A DNA stretch of 64,000 nucleotides from Eremophila alpestris peregrina. Lineage: Eukaryota > Chordata > Aves > Passeriformes > Alaudidae. The stretch is taken from the NCBI GenBank assembly GCA_009792885.1, contig WMCF01000006.1, positions 5,845,769 through 5,909,768 of the forward strand, given 5' to 3'. Below, one piece after another: positions 38,927 through 50,105 of the stretch. The first letter of the stretch is position 1. Each line of letters starts with the position of its first letter. Below the pieces are notes generated by a model. That model searched no databases, had not been told where the DNA came from, and saw only the letters and a list, made by a program, of their open reading frames with translations. A program made the position numbers and the translations under genes.

Positions 38927-39110
38927 TGAAGAATCTGTTTGCATGCCAGACTGTAATCAATCTGAGTCAAATAGAGAGGAGAAAGAGGATCCTGTTAAAG
39001 AGGATGCCCTAACAGTCAAAAAGACTGGAAACTGTGTCAGCCCAATAGTTCCACAGCAGGACTGTCAGCTGCAAGACCTACTCAAAGAGTTAAGAACACC
39101 TGCTGCTTAA
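38927..39110 (+). CDS. GRM5: Candidate alternative 3'-terminal (or poison) exon of GRM5
   Basis: A proposed exon not found by ATG-based ORF searches. The acceptor at 38925-38926 has a pyrimidine-rich tract (CTTCTTTTTTATATCTTCACAG) and no AG for over 40 nt upstream. Joined to the AG left by either the 7TM exon or the 5b cassette, the first base gives Ser. Sixty codons follow, beginning EESVCMPDCNQSESN, then a Glu/Lys-rich part, and ending CQLQDLLKELRTPAA before tandem stops TAA TAG. The stretch is richer in G+C than its surroundings and its codon mix looks coding. It has four cysteines, no membrane segment, no Homer PPxxF motif and no C-terminal PDZ ligand. I do not recognise it as a known mGluR5 or mGluR1 tail. 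A strong donor-like GTAAGTA at 39284 downstream of the stop means it could instead be an internal exon that triggers decay. A 60-codon open stretch could still be chance in so long an intron. Confidence 0.4.
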
Positions 39111-41343
39111 TAGAAAGTGCAATTGCATTTGATGGCTGTGTTTTGCTGTCTCCAGCCACAATGTCCTGGCCAATGGTCCTTGTCCAATTTTGTGAGCTCA
39201 GCAGAGCTGCCATTGAATAGCCTGGGAATCTCCCAGAGAGAACTCATTGCAGGACAGAAAGTAGGTACCATTCTCATGTCCCAGTAAGTATCAGACCAGT
39301 GCTAGAAGTCACTGAGATGAAGAGCAGATGGAAAAAAACAGATACAGGGGCCTGACCATTTGTGAATGATGAAAAAAACTCATCATCTCACATGACAAAG
39401 AGGTCCCATGATACCGAAAAAATTCCACCTACAGTCTTTCAGTCTAAATAATGCCATGCAATTGGGCAGTGTTTTTCAGTTCTTGTCCTCAAATCTTTCA
39501 TGCAACATTATATTTGTGTTCTACCCCTAGTATGGACATTTTCCACATCAGGGCCAAACTATCTCTTTATATTAGTATTACAAATGGCTTTGGATTTTTC
39601 AAGATGAAAAATAACATAAAAATAGAAGTAGTGGATACATTATGTGATGCCTTGTAAGACTATTTCTAATTAGGGAAGTTATAACATCCTGCATCACCTG
39701 TGACTATCATTCACATATATATGATAAAATCAACTATGGAATGAGCTGTTTTATGAAGCTTTCACAAAGCAGGCATCACGGTATCATTTCTTTTGCACTT
39801 CTTGCATAATATATACACTTTTGATTTGCTTAAATGCAATGAAGAAGAAACTGCTTAATAACTCACAGGAGTAATTTTCCTGCTGATAAGTCCCATGTGC
39901 AAAAATACTTCTGTAATTATTTATCAGGCAAGTAACATTCCATTTACAAACATGTAAAATTCCTCCAGTTGCATGTTCTTTGCAGAAGATTGAAGTCCAA
40001 TCAACTCTTGACTTGGGATATACAACTGGGAGAGTAAATTTTTTTTTCATTGGTTGGTTGTCTGGTTTTTTGTTTCTGTGTGCGTGTTTTTCGTGTTTCT
40101 TTTTCTTGTACGCTGCTTGTACACTTGATTCAGTGTCAGGTAAGGTAATGGTTTCTATTTTTCCCAGTTTCCATTTCATACCTTTAACAATGAAAACAAT
40201 GAAAAACTTTGTTGACCAAGTAATGCTGAAAACACCTTAAAGTGTGTTCTGCATCAGGAAGCAGAGCTCAGAATTCAAGAGTGTCATTGTCTTTTCTCCA
40301 TCCTGTGAACAGAATGCTCCAGTGTAGCAGAGAGGTGTTTAGAAATACTTGGAAGGGCAATTTTCAGACAAAAAACATAACACAGCTCTAGTTAACTTAA
40401 TTAACAATCACAATGAGTTTGTGGTAATAGAGGAAAGAAGATGTATCTCATACCAGAATCATTTTTGCATTTTGGGTAATGATCACTGATGTACTAGAAA
40501 TGTTTCATTCAGATACCAGACCCTCCATTCCCAACCTAATCAGACAAGCTGTTGAAGCAGTTGCCAGAATTAGCATCACTGGTGGTTGCACAGGGAGGTC
40601 ACTGGAAAAGATTTTGTCCATTAACTCTCTCTCACTTTGTAGTCCCTTTCACACTTACATATTAAAATAACTCATATAAATGTCAGCTGGAACTTTCATG
40701 AGGAAAGGAGGTATCAACAGATTACAAATTGTGGAGCAATATAAATAATTGGTCTTCCTGTTCAAAACAGAAAACTACTCTGAAAAATAATTGCAAAACA
40801 TTGTTTATTTCTAGAACTCAGGACATGATAAAATTACTTTTTGCCCTGCATCATTCCTCTTTTCTGTTTTGGTGTCATTTATTTCCATAGAAAAAGCAGT
40901 ATGACACTAATTTAAACTAAATAACTTGAGTGATATATCACTGCAGGTTATTTGTGTGTGTCAGAATTGTCTTTTACCTAGGGAAACAGTTACACAGGCA
41001 TGTAGAGGTTTTCTTAAAAGCTATTTAAAATTAGAGGAACAAACATTAAACATTATAGCTGTAGAATTGATCTCATGTAGACATCTTTGGTTCTGCAGCC
41101 AGTTATCCAGGTTGTCCTATATTTCTGGGAGAAACTATGACTTGCTCCTTTCATAGTTGTGTACTGAAGTTCACCATTTCTATCACTTATTTCATTTTAG
41201 TGTTTTTTTAGCATGTTGCAAGGCACTTGCATTCTCCCAGGGATGAAGAGCTTGGGTCACTACAAGCAAAAGAAATAATGATCTGAGATTTCAAGACAAG
41301 ATGAAAGAAAATGCATGTTTGCCCCACTTGAATTCATCATAGG

Positions 41344-41358
41344 CACACACACACACAC
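41344..41358 (+). repeat. CA dinucleotide repeat
   Basis: A short (CA)n tract of about seven to eight units in the last large GRM5 intron. Confidence 0.9.
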
Positions 41359-43507
41359 CATCCCTTATGAAGAATCAAGTTTTAATTAAGTCTACAGATA
41401 GCCCACAAATCCTTTTTCAGGCTGAGTAAATACATCATTGAGTCTTTAATAAGGTTTCAGCAGAGAAGTCTAAAAGGAGAACGGGTTCTTACTATTTACT
41501 TTGAATAACAAGGGTTCTCTTTGGTAGAAAGTTATATGGGCTGAGCCAAGTACAGAAGTTTATCCTGCTTATCGTTGCCAGCTGCTTCTGCAGATAACAC
41601 AGAAAAACTTCCCCCTTAAAGACGTGAGAAATCTGCACAGTGTTGAAGCTATACCTTAATTGCAACACTTCAGTCATTGAAACATGTGGGCACAAATTTG
41701 CTCCCAATTTTAACTCTACAAAATTATGATCAGTGTTCTAAAATATGAACTTTCTTTCCTGGATTTATAAATCTAAGAATTGGAAATCATTCCTTATTGT
41801 AGTCACACGAGGACAGGTTGTAAATGTATCATCCATGTCTCCATCAAGTTACTGTCCAGCATGTGTTTGCACTTGTGCCATTTCAAATTTGTAGTTAAAT
41901 ACTCATATTAGAATGTGACAGAGAACAAAAACTCCCTTACATTTTTATGGTTCCACTTATGTTTTGGTCTCTACTGATGAATAATACTATGCAGCTATGC
42001 ATTCTAAGCTTTCTTTAAAAATAATGAATTCCATAATTTTAAACTGGTTTTCCTAGTTCAGTCAAACATATTAAGAGAAAAAGTAACTTATTTTCAAATT
42101 GCATATGCTTTCAGCAACTGTCCCAAGTACCAGTCCCTAGGCATTCAGCATCAAAATTAATTTTAGCAGCTATGGGTAATTAATGACAATTGCACCCTTG
42201 TTAAAATATGAGAGTTTTCAGCTGCTGGGTCTGTAAATTCCTCTTCCTGTTTTTCATTTCTTCTGCATTTTGAAGATACAACTGAAGTATCTTATAAAAC
42301 TAATTTGTTTCACTAGCACCTGGCTAAAGAAACACTTATGGAAGACCTGTGCGCCCTCTCATAAATAATCATGCCACAGAGGAAAAAATACTGCAACAAA
42401 ACTTCTACTACCTGAACCAAAACAAAAGACAAAGTGATCCATTCTAGACAGTTAAAAAATATGTGTAAAGGGAGGGGAATCTTTTTTAAAACCTAAAGGT
42501 ATACAAAACAACTAATACCTCTCATGAACAGAGAAAAATTCCTAAAGAAAAAACTCAAGTGTCTCTAAAGAGATTCAGTGAGGGGAAAAATGAGAAACTA
42601 AATTAATTGGCATTCTGTCATCAAGAGGACAACTGTAGGAGAAATATTTGAAATATCAGCTACTTCAAAAGTTCTCTCATTTATTCCAATTTCATTTCTT
42701 GTACATATTATGTAGGTCTAGCAGGCAGGGAAAAAGCCAGTCTATCAAAAACAAAGCAGTTTTTAGTAAAGATGATGGAGAAATAATTACTGTCTGGTTC
42801 ACAGGAACTCTCTCGTGCATAAAGCTGAACCTAATTAACCTACAACAAAAGAAATTAAAAACAAAAAAAAAAGTGCTGAAAAAGGCTTTGTTTAAAAAAA
42901 ACCCTAACATTTTGGTACCACTGAAGTTTGCTGCACTCTTCTCTGCTCTATTCAGTGCAATGTGCCAGCAGAAGAGTAGAGTAGGGTAGAAAAATTTGTA
43001 TTCAGCCAAACTTTGTAGTGGAATTCCTTTGGGAGTTCAAAAGTGTAATTGTTCTGTTTTCAACTGATGGAGCCAAAATCTATTTACAAGAAAAATCTAA
43101 AATTTCACTGTCCTAAAGTTTCGCCTCATTTAAGAGTCAAGGCAGAGCTGGGCATAGTAAAAGTAAACAATTCCATTCCTAGACATCATACTCTATGTCT
43201 GTGATCTATCTTTATTTCTCTGTTTTTAAGTTGTGAGCATTGCGTGGTTTCCAGTTAACTTGACAGAGTACCAATCAATATGCAGTTAGAGCAGGATCTT
43301 AAAGTATTATCACAGCAATTTATCCACAACCCAGTTTCATGCCAATATAAGAAAAGAAGTGGTGCTCCTTTCACAGAGGTAATAAATGATTGCACACTTC
43401 AGTCCAGTGTTGACTTCCTAGTAAGTAGGCGCAGCATGATAAAGCACAGGATACATTTCTGGAACAGAAATCTTTAGCTACATGGCTCAGTCCTTACTAA
43501 AAAATTA

Positions 43508-43700
43508 TAGAATCCAGAAGGTTGGAAAAGACCTCTGAGACCACCAAGTGCAACTGTAAACCCAACATCACTGTGTTCACCACCAAACCATTTTCCCAAG
43601 TGCCACATCGAAACATTTTTTGAACACTTCCAGAGAGGCTGATTCTACTTCCTTGGGCAGCCCATACCAATGCCCCACCACCTGTTTACTGAATGCTGTC
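43508..43700 (-). mobile_element. CR1 LINE 3'-end fragment
   Basis: Antisense CR1 tail: 'atagaatccagaaggttgg', 'aaaagacctctgagaccacc', a 'cccaacatcactgtgttcac' block, 'gaacacttccagagaggct' and 'ccttgggcagcccatacca'. It is a diverged, truncated copy within the GRM5 intron, about 2.9 kb upstream of the last exon. Confidence 0.85.
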
Positions 43701-45781
43701 TGTGTCCTATTCAATTTTTGAAGTCAAGGAATTTGCAATGAATAATGGTCAAGTCTTTCAGACTGTTGCAAAAAATTTACATTAAACAGCCATTGGGTCT
43801 CCTTCAGAGTCCTTGGATCAACCTGAGAGCCACATGCTCAGATTACTCTTGATCAGAGTACAAAAGAGTAAAAGAGTATACTCACAAAAGTGAGTGTATC
43901 AGCCAAGATTGACCCAAACCCAAACTGAGATTCTGGGAGGCTGGTGACTTGCTCCACTGAAGATTTAACTGTTTGCTATCTTTGCCAAGGGCTCAATGCA
44001 ATCTAAGATTTGATCCTTTCCCTTTCCTCAGGTTCTTCAGCCTCATATCTCCTCTTAATTATTGTCTCTTTAAGTGACCAGGGAGGAAGTAACACGTTGC
44101 CTTGAAAAACTCTCATAATCTGACCTCTAAGCCATGAAAATATCTACATCCATTTAGTATGCTTTTAAAGGGTTTGGACATTTGTACTAAGCCAGTGCTT
44201 GAAGTCAGGAGGAGTGCTAGAATACACCACTTTCTTTGGGCAAGCATTTATATTTGCATTGACAAATCCTTCATGTTAATGGCATTTATTTCACCCCTGC
44301 AGCAGGCAGATCTGTCACAGGTCCTTCGAAGACCTCACCAGGAGGACATTCAAGAGTGGATCTGGGTCCTCTCTTTCTGGCTGACCAAAGTTACAAGTGT
44401 CAGATCATTTTCCCTCCTGGTCCAGGTCAAACACAGCAGCACTTGGGACAAGGCTTCATGGTCATCATACCAGAACTAGAGGCAAGATCTCATCTGCCAA
44501 ACAATCCAAATTCTGCTCCTGCTAGTGTCACTGAGCTCCCACTGAGCTCAGGACTCAGCACGGCCAGTGAGCCAGGGCTCTCAAACAGTTCTCAACACCC
44601 ATGGAGTACGCAATGCAAGGAAACAAGTGTATGGTCCTCAGAGGGAACAGTTTTATTCTGCAAGACATTAGTGACAGTTTCTGCTCAGTCCAGAACTGGA
44701 CTCTGGAGATTCAAAGAGTCAAAGTGAGCAGTGCTACGGGACAGAGTTAGCTTTTCCTTCTTCCTCTGATTGGGGTACAGCAGAAGGAAAGGATTGTCTG
44801 AAGAGCAAGTTACAAGCTACCAGCTGTTTTGCCTGGCATTTTGTGGGTAGGGGCCTAACAGTCAACTTCCAAGATACAAATAATATCCTGGTGACCACTG
44901 CAGCAAAGGGATGAACCTTTTGTGTGTACTTACACAGATCATTTCCCAGTCCTCCCTCTCTTAAAGTTCCCATTGTTTTACATTGTGTTTGTCTACTGGG
45001 TTCTGTCATGCTGCTTTTGAAGGGGAAATCTGTTGGCATGTGTTGTGTTACATGATCCATCATAATTTCATGTAACCTAACCACAGATATGAACCCACTA
45101 GGAGGTTTGATTTTACACTCAGCAAGCAACTTTTTTTTTTTTTTTTAGATGGCCAGAAGAGCTATTAAATTGATAGTTTGAGGGAGGCCTCCACATGAAG
45201 GCTGGTATAAAGTCATCTGCATTTAGTCAAGTATGTGCTTTGCACACTGTTGTGTTGCAGGCTAACGTGAGGATATCCATTGCAGACTTAAGAAGCAAAC
45301 AAAAAACAAATTTGCAATAATCTGCCAGGGTCTCCAATGTTGTTTTCTTTTCAAAAATCCTAAATGGCTATAGCAAATGTTTTGGAAACCAAAACAAATT
45401 GTCTAAAGTTTTGACACATTTTATATAAAAATCATGTTTATTTATATGTGTAGCCTGTTTTTCCTGTTGACATCACTTCAAAGTCATTGTCTGTTTCACC
45501 TAAGAAATATCTTACCTTTGAATATCTTCCTTATTTCCAAGAACTATATGTTAATGTATGTGTGAACACCAGCTCATCAGACTGAGGAAGATGTAAAAGG
45601 ATGTGTTTATTTGGGCCACAGCTGGTTTTTCTTAGGTATCAAGAGGCAAAAAATAAGCAACTTTGATAAAAAGTATGATTGGATATAAAGAGAATTAATT
45701 CTGCAGAAAAGTGGAGCAAAATGTTTCTTGCTGTCTCCAAACTCATGTTACCATGAGGAGCTGCTTGTGTACCTTGTCTGA

Positions 45782-45831
45782 TACTAGGAATATAATTTAA
45801 TTTATATTCCTACTAGGAATAGAATTTAATT
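45782..45831 (+). repeat. AT-rich inverted repeat plus near-perfect 29-bp-period direct repeat
   Basis: An 11-bp perfect inverted repeat (TAGGAATATAA at 45785-45795 against TTATATTCCTA at 45802-45812) has a 6-nt loop. The 20-nt block TACTAGGAATATAATTTAAT recurs 29 nt later with one mismatch (TACTAGGAATAGAATTTAAT). The function is unknown. Confidence 0.9.
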
Positions 45832-46474
45832 CTCTGAGCTGACCTGTAATTTGAAAAAAATAAGTTATTTCTGTTAGTGGCAGGTGGCTTGTCAAGTACC
45901 TTGATGAAGAAGGAGTTACCCATTACCTACAACCAGTATAGCCCCTTTCTGTGTATTGCCCCAATGCTTCCAAATAGTGGGACATAAACAGAATTTTTTC
46001 CCAGCCTTAATAGATTATTCTTCATCTCCCAATCTACAATCCCTGCCCCATACCATAAATCCATGTTCAGAACACTATACCAAGCTCCTTACCACTGAAA
46101 GCTCCCAGCACAGCCCACACACCTGCCCCTGCACTCCAGCCAGTCCAAACCTCTTCAAGCATTTAATTCTTCCTCGTTCCTCTATGCATCCCTCAGTCCC
46201 ACAGGCCCCCTTCCTGACACCACTCCAACAGAAGGGAAGCCATCGAGCTGCTCTTTCCCCCAAGATGGACACTGCCTATGTCCTAAGGGCCTCAACAGAG
46301 GGGTCAGCAGTAGCTATGAACTAGCACAGGACAGGTGATGGCTGGGGGCAGAACTGGCCTGTGAAATGAGCTGACACAACCCTTGTTTTTTCCTAGAACA
46401 TACAGGTATATACATGATAGATATAAATATATTACAATAAATAGATATAGATGAAATTACAGTCAGCTTTATGG

Positions 46475-46499
46475 TAATTATAAACTCTGTTTATAATTA
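46475..46499 (+). repeat. Perfect 11-bp hairpin upstream of the last GRM5 exon
   Basis: TAATTATAAAC and GTTTATAATTA are perfect reverse complements separated by TCT. The hairpin lies in a very AT-rich tract (46390-46560) about 110 nt upstream of the final acceptor. It may simply reflect AT richness. Confidence 0.9.
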
Positions 46500-46609
46500 T
46501 ATAAATAATTATATAAAAAATATAAATATCATGTACCCTTGATATAGGTACAGCAATTATATTTTTAACTTTGTTGCAAATTACCATCTTATCTCATTTG
46601 TGCTTACAG

Positions 46610-47432
46610 CTCTAACGGGAAATCAGTTTCTTGGGCCCAGAACGAGAAAAGCAGCCGAGGAGCTCACCTTTGGCAGCGGCTGTCAGTCCACATCAATAAA
46701 AAGGAGAACCCCAACCAAACTGCAGTGATCAAGCCTTTTTCCAAAAGCACAGATAGTAGCCGACACAGTAGCAGTGCTACGTTTCCAGAGGCTAGTGCCA
46801 AAACGCTCTATGACGTTTCAGAAGCCGAAGAGCAATACCCAGCTCAGTACCGACCACAGACTCCCTCACCAATCAGCACCCTGAGCCACAGAACTGCCTC
46901 TGTCAGCCGAACAGAAGATGAAGCCCCTACCTTCCAGTCAGAACCTCCTCAGCGAAGTAGCTCCTCTCAAGGCTCCATCATGGAGCAGATCAGCAGTGTT
47001 GTTACTCGCTTCACAGCCAATATCAGCGAGCTGAACTCTATGATGCTTTCAACATCCACTCCAGGGACAATGGGGGCTGCTCCTCTCTGCTCTTCATACC
47101 TGATTCCAAGGGAAATCCAGCTCCCTACAACAATGACCACGCTTGCAGAGATCCAACCGCTTCCTGCCATTGAAGTCAATGGCGCTTCGCAGTCTGCTAG
47201 GAAACCTTCAAATGACAGCATCAAAGAAGGCACTTCAGAGACCCCAACAGCCAAGCAAGACCTGGAGGAGTTGGTGGCTTTAACTCCTCCTTCTCCTTTT
47301 AGAGACTCCATCGATTCTGGAAGCGCATCTCCCAGCTCTCCGGCTTCTGAATCAGCTCTCTGTATCCCGTCCTCCCCCAAATATGACACACTCCTCATCA
47401 GAGATTATACTCAAAGTTCTTCTTCGCTGTGA
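46610..47432 (+). CDS. GRM5: GRM5 last coding exon: distal cytoplasmic tail
   Basis: Terminal coding exon. C completes AG to Ser, then SNGKSVSWAQNEKSSRG, a basic segment ending RLSVHINKKENPNQTAVIKP, a Ser-rich linker and a conserved YRPQTPSPISTLSH region. Next come SSSSQGSIMEQISSVVTRFT and its continuation NISELNSMMLST, SYLIPREIQLPTTMTT and LEELVALTPPSPFRDS, ending IRDYTQSSSSL with stop TGA at 47430-47432. PPSPF (47286-47300) is the Homer EVH1-binding motif that links the receptor to Shank and IP3 receptors. The C-terminal SSSL is a PDZ ligand. The exon gives 274 residues counting the junction Ser. Mammalian mGluR5 has a long Gly/Ala-rich low-complexity insert after the KPF.KST motif that is absent here, replaced by a short Ser-rich stretch, so the bird tail is shorter. 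The acceptor is TTACAG at 46604-46609. Confidence 0.99.
47286..47300 (+). other. GRM5: Homer-binding motif PPSPF
   Basis: Codons for Pro-Pro-Ser-Pro-Phe within LTPPSPFRDS. This is the group I mGluR PPxxF ligand for Homer EVH1 domains, which controls clustering at the postsynaptic density and coupling to intracellular calcium stores. It is conserved intact. Confidence 0.95.
47418..47429 (+). other. GRM5: C-terminal PDZ ligand SSSL
   Basis: The last four codons before TGA encode Ser-Ser-Ser-Leu, a class I PDZ ligand (S/T-x-hydrophobic) shared with mammalian mGluR5 and similar to the SSTL end of mGluR1a. Confidence 0.9.
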
Positions 47433-48694
47433 ATGTAGTTCAAGACATCGTTGGATCTCAACAGCTACAAGCAAGTAGTGAGGGGACAGCCAAGTCTTCA
47501 AGATCTCCAGTGTTTACACAGAGTCAGAGGCATTGGGTCATCTTGTGAGAAATGGAAGGCAAGAAGAGGAATCACTTGAGACGTGGAAACATCAGATTAA
47601 TCATGATGATTTAAAGACAAAATGACTCTTGGTAGATTATCGTGGCCTTAAAAAAACATGGGCTTTTCAGAAACACTGAATCTATTTTTGAGGGCTTATA
47701 AGGAGTCTGTTAATCCCGTTACATACCAAGTGCTTTGCTTTAGTATTACAATGAACTGTGTGTACAATATAGAGGACTGGGGGGAACTAGATTGTAAACA
47801 ACTGTACAATGCTTTGTTTGTTTACTCTGATCCCTAACCCAGAAGTGAACCTTGATCTTTTATCAAGAATAGAAGACCAAACGTTGAATGTACATTTTCT
47901 AACAGACTCAAATCTGGGACCAACCTGTCAAGCTTTCTTTCTTTTTTTTTTTTTTTTCTATGAAGATCTCAAAAAGCAGTAATGTATGTTCAAAAACTAC
48001 AAAACGTTTTGCTGAAGAATATTGTGTCTGTGATACATTACACGTGGATAACACTAAGCTGAGGCTTTGCAGTGAGTGACTGCAATATGGAGGGCTTTAC
48101 AAGTGACTTCTTAATCTACGCATTTGTTTATGAAATTCTCTTCTATCAGTATCAAAAGTTCAATTTGTTAACATTGGATTCACCCTCACAACAACAAAAC
48201 CCAAGGAAGATTTCCTGACTATTTCACCATGTTGCCAACTAATAATGAAGTAGCAAAAAATATTTTCTGGAGTACTGTTTTGTAATTCCCTTATCAGGGC
48301 ATGTTGTTGAGACAAATATTCTCTTTCTAGCAGCACTACCAAGCTATATTATAGCTGCACTCCCCACTGAAATTAACACTTTTTTTATGGACATCCTCGT
48401 GATAATGTTACTAGTTAAAATACTTATTCAGATTCCCATTTTTGCTTGTAACAAACAGGTTAAACACCCTAAGGGTTTTCTCCATCCTTTGAATGACAGA
48501 ATTCTAGGATACCAATTTGGATTATGACCAATGCTAACTGTAAGTGGGAAACGTTGTCATAATCATAGTTAATATACATATATAGAGAAAAACCCTGTGT
48601 GAAAGTCTCCTTAGAGGTGATTAAGCTACTCTTTAATAAGCAACAATTCTAAACTTTGTTTCGCTGCTGATGCCTTGCAGCTATGAACAGTGAC

Positions 48695-48711
48695 AAAAAA
48701 AAAAAAAAAAA
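48695..48711 (+). repeat. Poly-A run (A17) in the 3' UTR
   Basis: Seventeen adenines in the transcribed strand. Such a genomically encoded run can prime oligo-dT and create false 3' ends in cDNA data. Confidence 0.95.
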
Positions 48712-49270
48712 GAAAAAAATACATTCAAAGCAATACAGAGTAAAGGTTAAAACAAAGAAGATCTAATGAGATGTGAACCAACAGAATCTTTGTTTCTTAG
48801 CAACTCACAGAAGAAACAAGGGGATTCCTCAATTTTTTTTTTCCTATATCAAGGTAGTACAGTTTAGTGCACTTCATACTGTCACAGCACTTTTTTAATA
48901 CAGGCAGGGAAGAGTTTTAAAGTTTGAATAGTAGCTAAATAATTTTTGATAGGTGTAGTTACATAGAACTTGTAAGTTGGACCCTAAACGCACACTGTAT
49001 TGGCTCTCTTCTTCATGACATAGCTGTCCTCAGGTGCCAAACTTTTATGGGTTTGTTTTATTTTGTCGAAGGATAGCATGAAGTGATAAGTAATGTACTT
49101 CAATTCATATCTGAATTGATGTAGCCTTATACAGAAGACAGCCTCAAGGAAGGGAGCCTTGAAATAAGGCTGCTATATCTTATTTTCAAAACCTTTAGAT
49201 CTTGTTTCTTCAAAGATAACAAATATTTTGTAATCAAAATTCATACCTCCTTTTTCTCCCCCATGTTCAA

Positions 49271-49276
49271 AATAAA
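49271..49276 (+). terminator. GRM5: Candidate proximal poly(A) signal AATAAA
   Basis: First canonical AATAAA found by eye after the stop codon, 1.84 kb downstream. The following 40 nt are not strongly GU-rich, so it may be weak. Confidence 0.4.
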
Positions 49277-50099
49277 TATTTGATCAAACAAGTAAAAGAT
49301 GAAAGCACATTCACATATTTTAGCAAAGAGCATTTTCTATTCCTTTGGGATGCTTGTTTCACTATTTTGCGTTGCACCCCAATTTGCTGCTCAACAACAT
49401 TTAAAAATTAAAAGTAATAGATGACTGAATCCAGACCAGCACCTCACAGAGTTACTCTAGTGACTCTAGAGCCAGGCAGTGTTATCCAGTTGCAGTCTGG
49501 GCATGCTTGTCTTGTCAGGTACAGTCATTTATCCGCTTTGCCTATAGCATGAACAGGCAGGTCACAAAACAGCTCTACTCCAGAAGGCAGGTCCCTACAC
49601 TTAGGCATGACTGTAGGTCCTTGTTGCCCATACACAGTTCTTGCCTCCTCGCACGACTGATCAGCACAGACTCAGTTCTGTGCAGCTGCACGGTTCCCAG
49701 AATAGAGCTCAGTTTTGCCCTCTTGGTTCACAGTACTAGCATGTCTCATCATTCCCTACCTGCCCACGTCTGCAGGAGAAAGCATCTTCTGTCACAGATT
49801 ATAACCCACATTTAGGAGAAAAGCATGTCCAATCAATATGTGATAAGAACATTCTTATTAGGGGAGTTTAGACCACTTAAATGTTGTTTGTGGAAGACTT
49901 ATATGATAATATTTGTCTCCCATCAGTGCAATATTGTTCTACTATAAACACAGTGTACTGAGATAACTAATGTGAATTTCAAAGGGGTTCTATTATACTT
50001 CAAACTATTGACCTATGTTCTTACAAGAACATCTTCCACCTTGATCTTTCCCTAGCATTTTAGGTCCCCTGTAGTCTTTTCTTATGGTGGTGGACAATT

Positions 50100-50105
50100 A
50101 ATAAA
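50100..50105 (+). terminator. GRM5: Candidate poly(A) signal AATAAA
   Basis: AATAAA followed within 30 nt by a 'ctgtgggttt' GU-rich stretch. A possible intermediate 3' end 2.67 kb after the stop. Confidence 0.4.

Larger units (their letters stand above)
37415..46609 (+). other. GRM5: GRM5 intron between 5b cassette and last exon
   Basis: A 9.2-kb intron with donor GTAAGC and acceptor TTGTGCTTACAG. It contains a candidate alternative exon (38927-39110), an antisense CR1 (43508-43700), a CA repeat (41344-41358), an A19 run just after the cassette, and two AT-rich hairpins (45785-45812 and 46475-46499). No other gene is seen; ORFs at 44159-44727 and 45956-46324 look like chance. Confidence 0.88.

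Noticed and set aside
44159..44727. Overlapping 106- and 123-codon ORFs in the last intron
   Set aside because: No domain, no phase-matched acceptor and donor pair that I could find, and composition typical of chance.
45956..46324. A Pro/Ser/His-rich 122-codon ORF upstream of the last exon
   Set aside because: Reflects a C-rich local composition. No similarity to GRM5 tails and no supporting splice sites.
46967..47398. A 143-codon antisense ORF over the last exon
   Set aside because: Shadow of the GRM5 tail on the opposite strand, with no recognisable protein.
49507..49815. A 102-codon ORF in the 3' UTR
   Set aside because: Begins far downstream of the stop codon, has no recognised domain and is consistent with chance.
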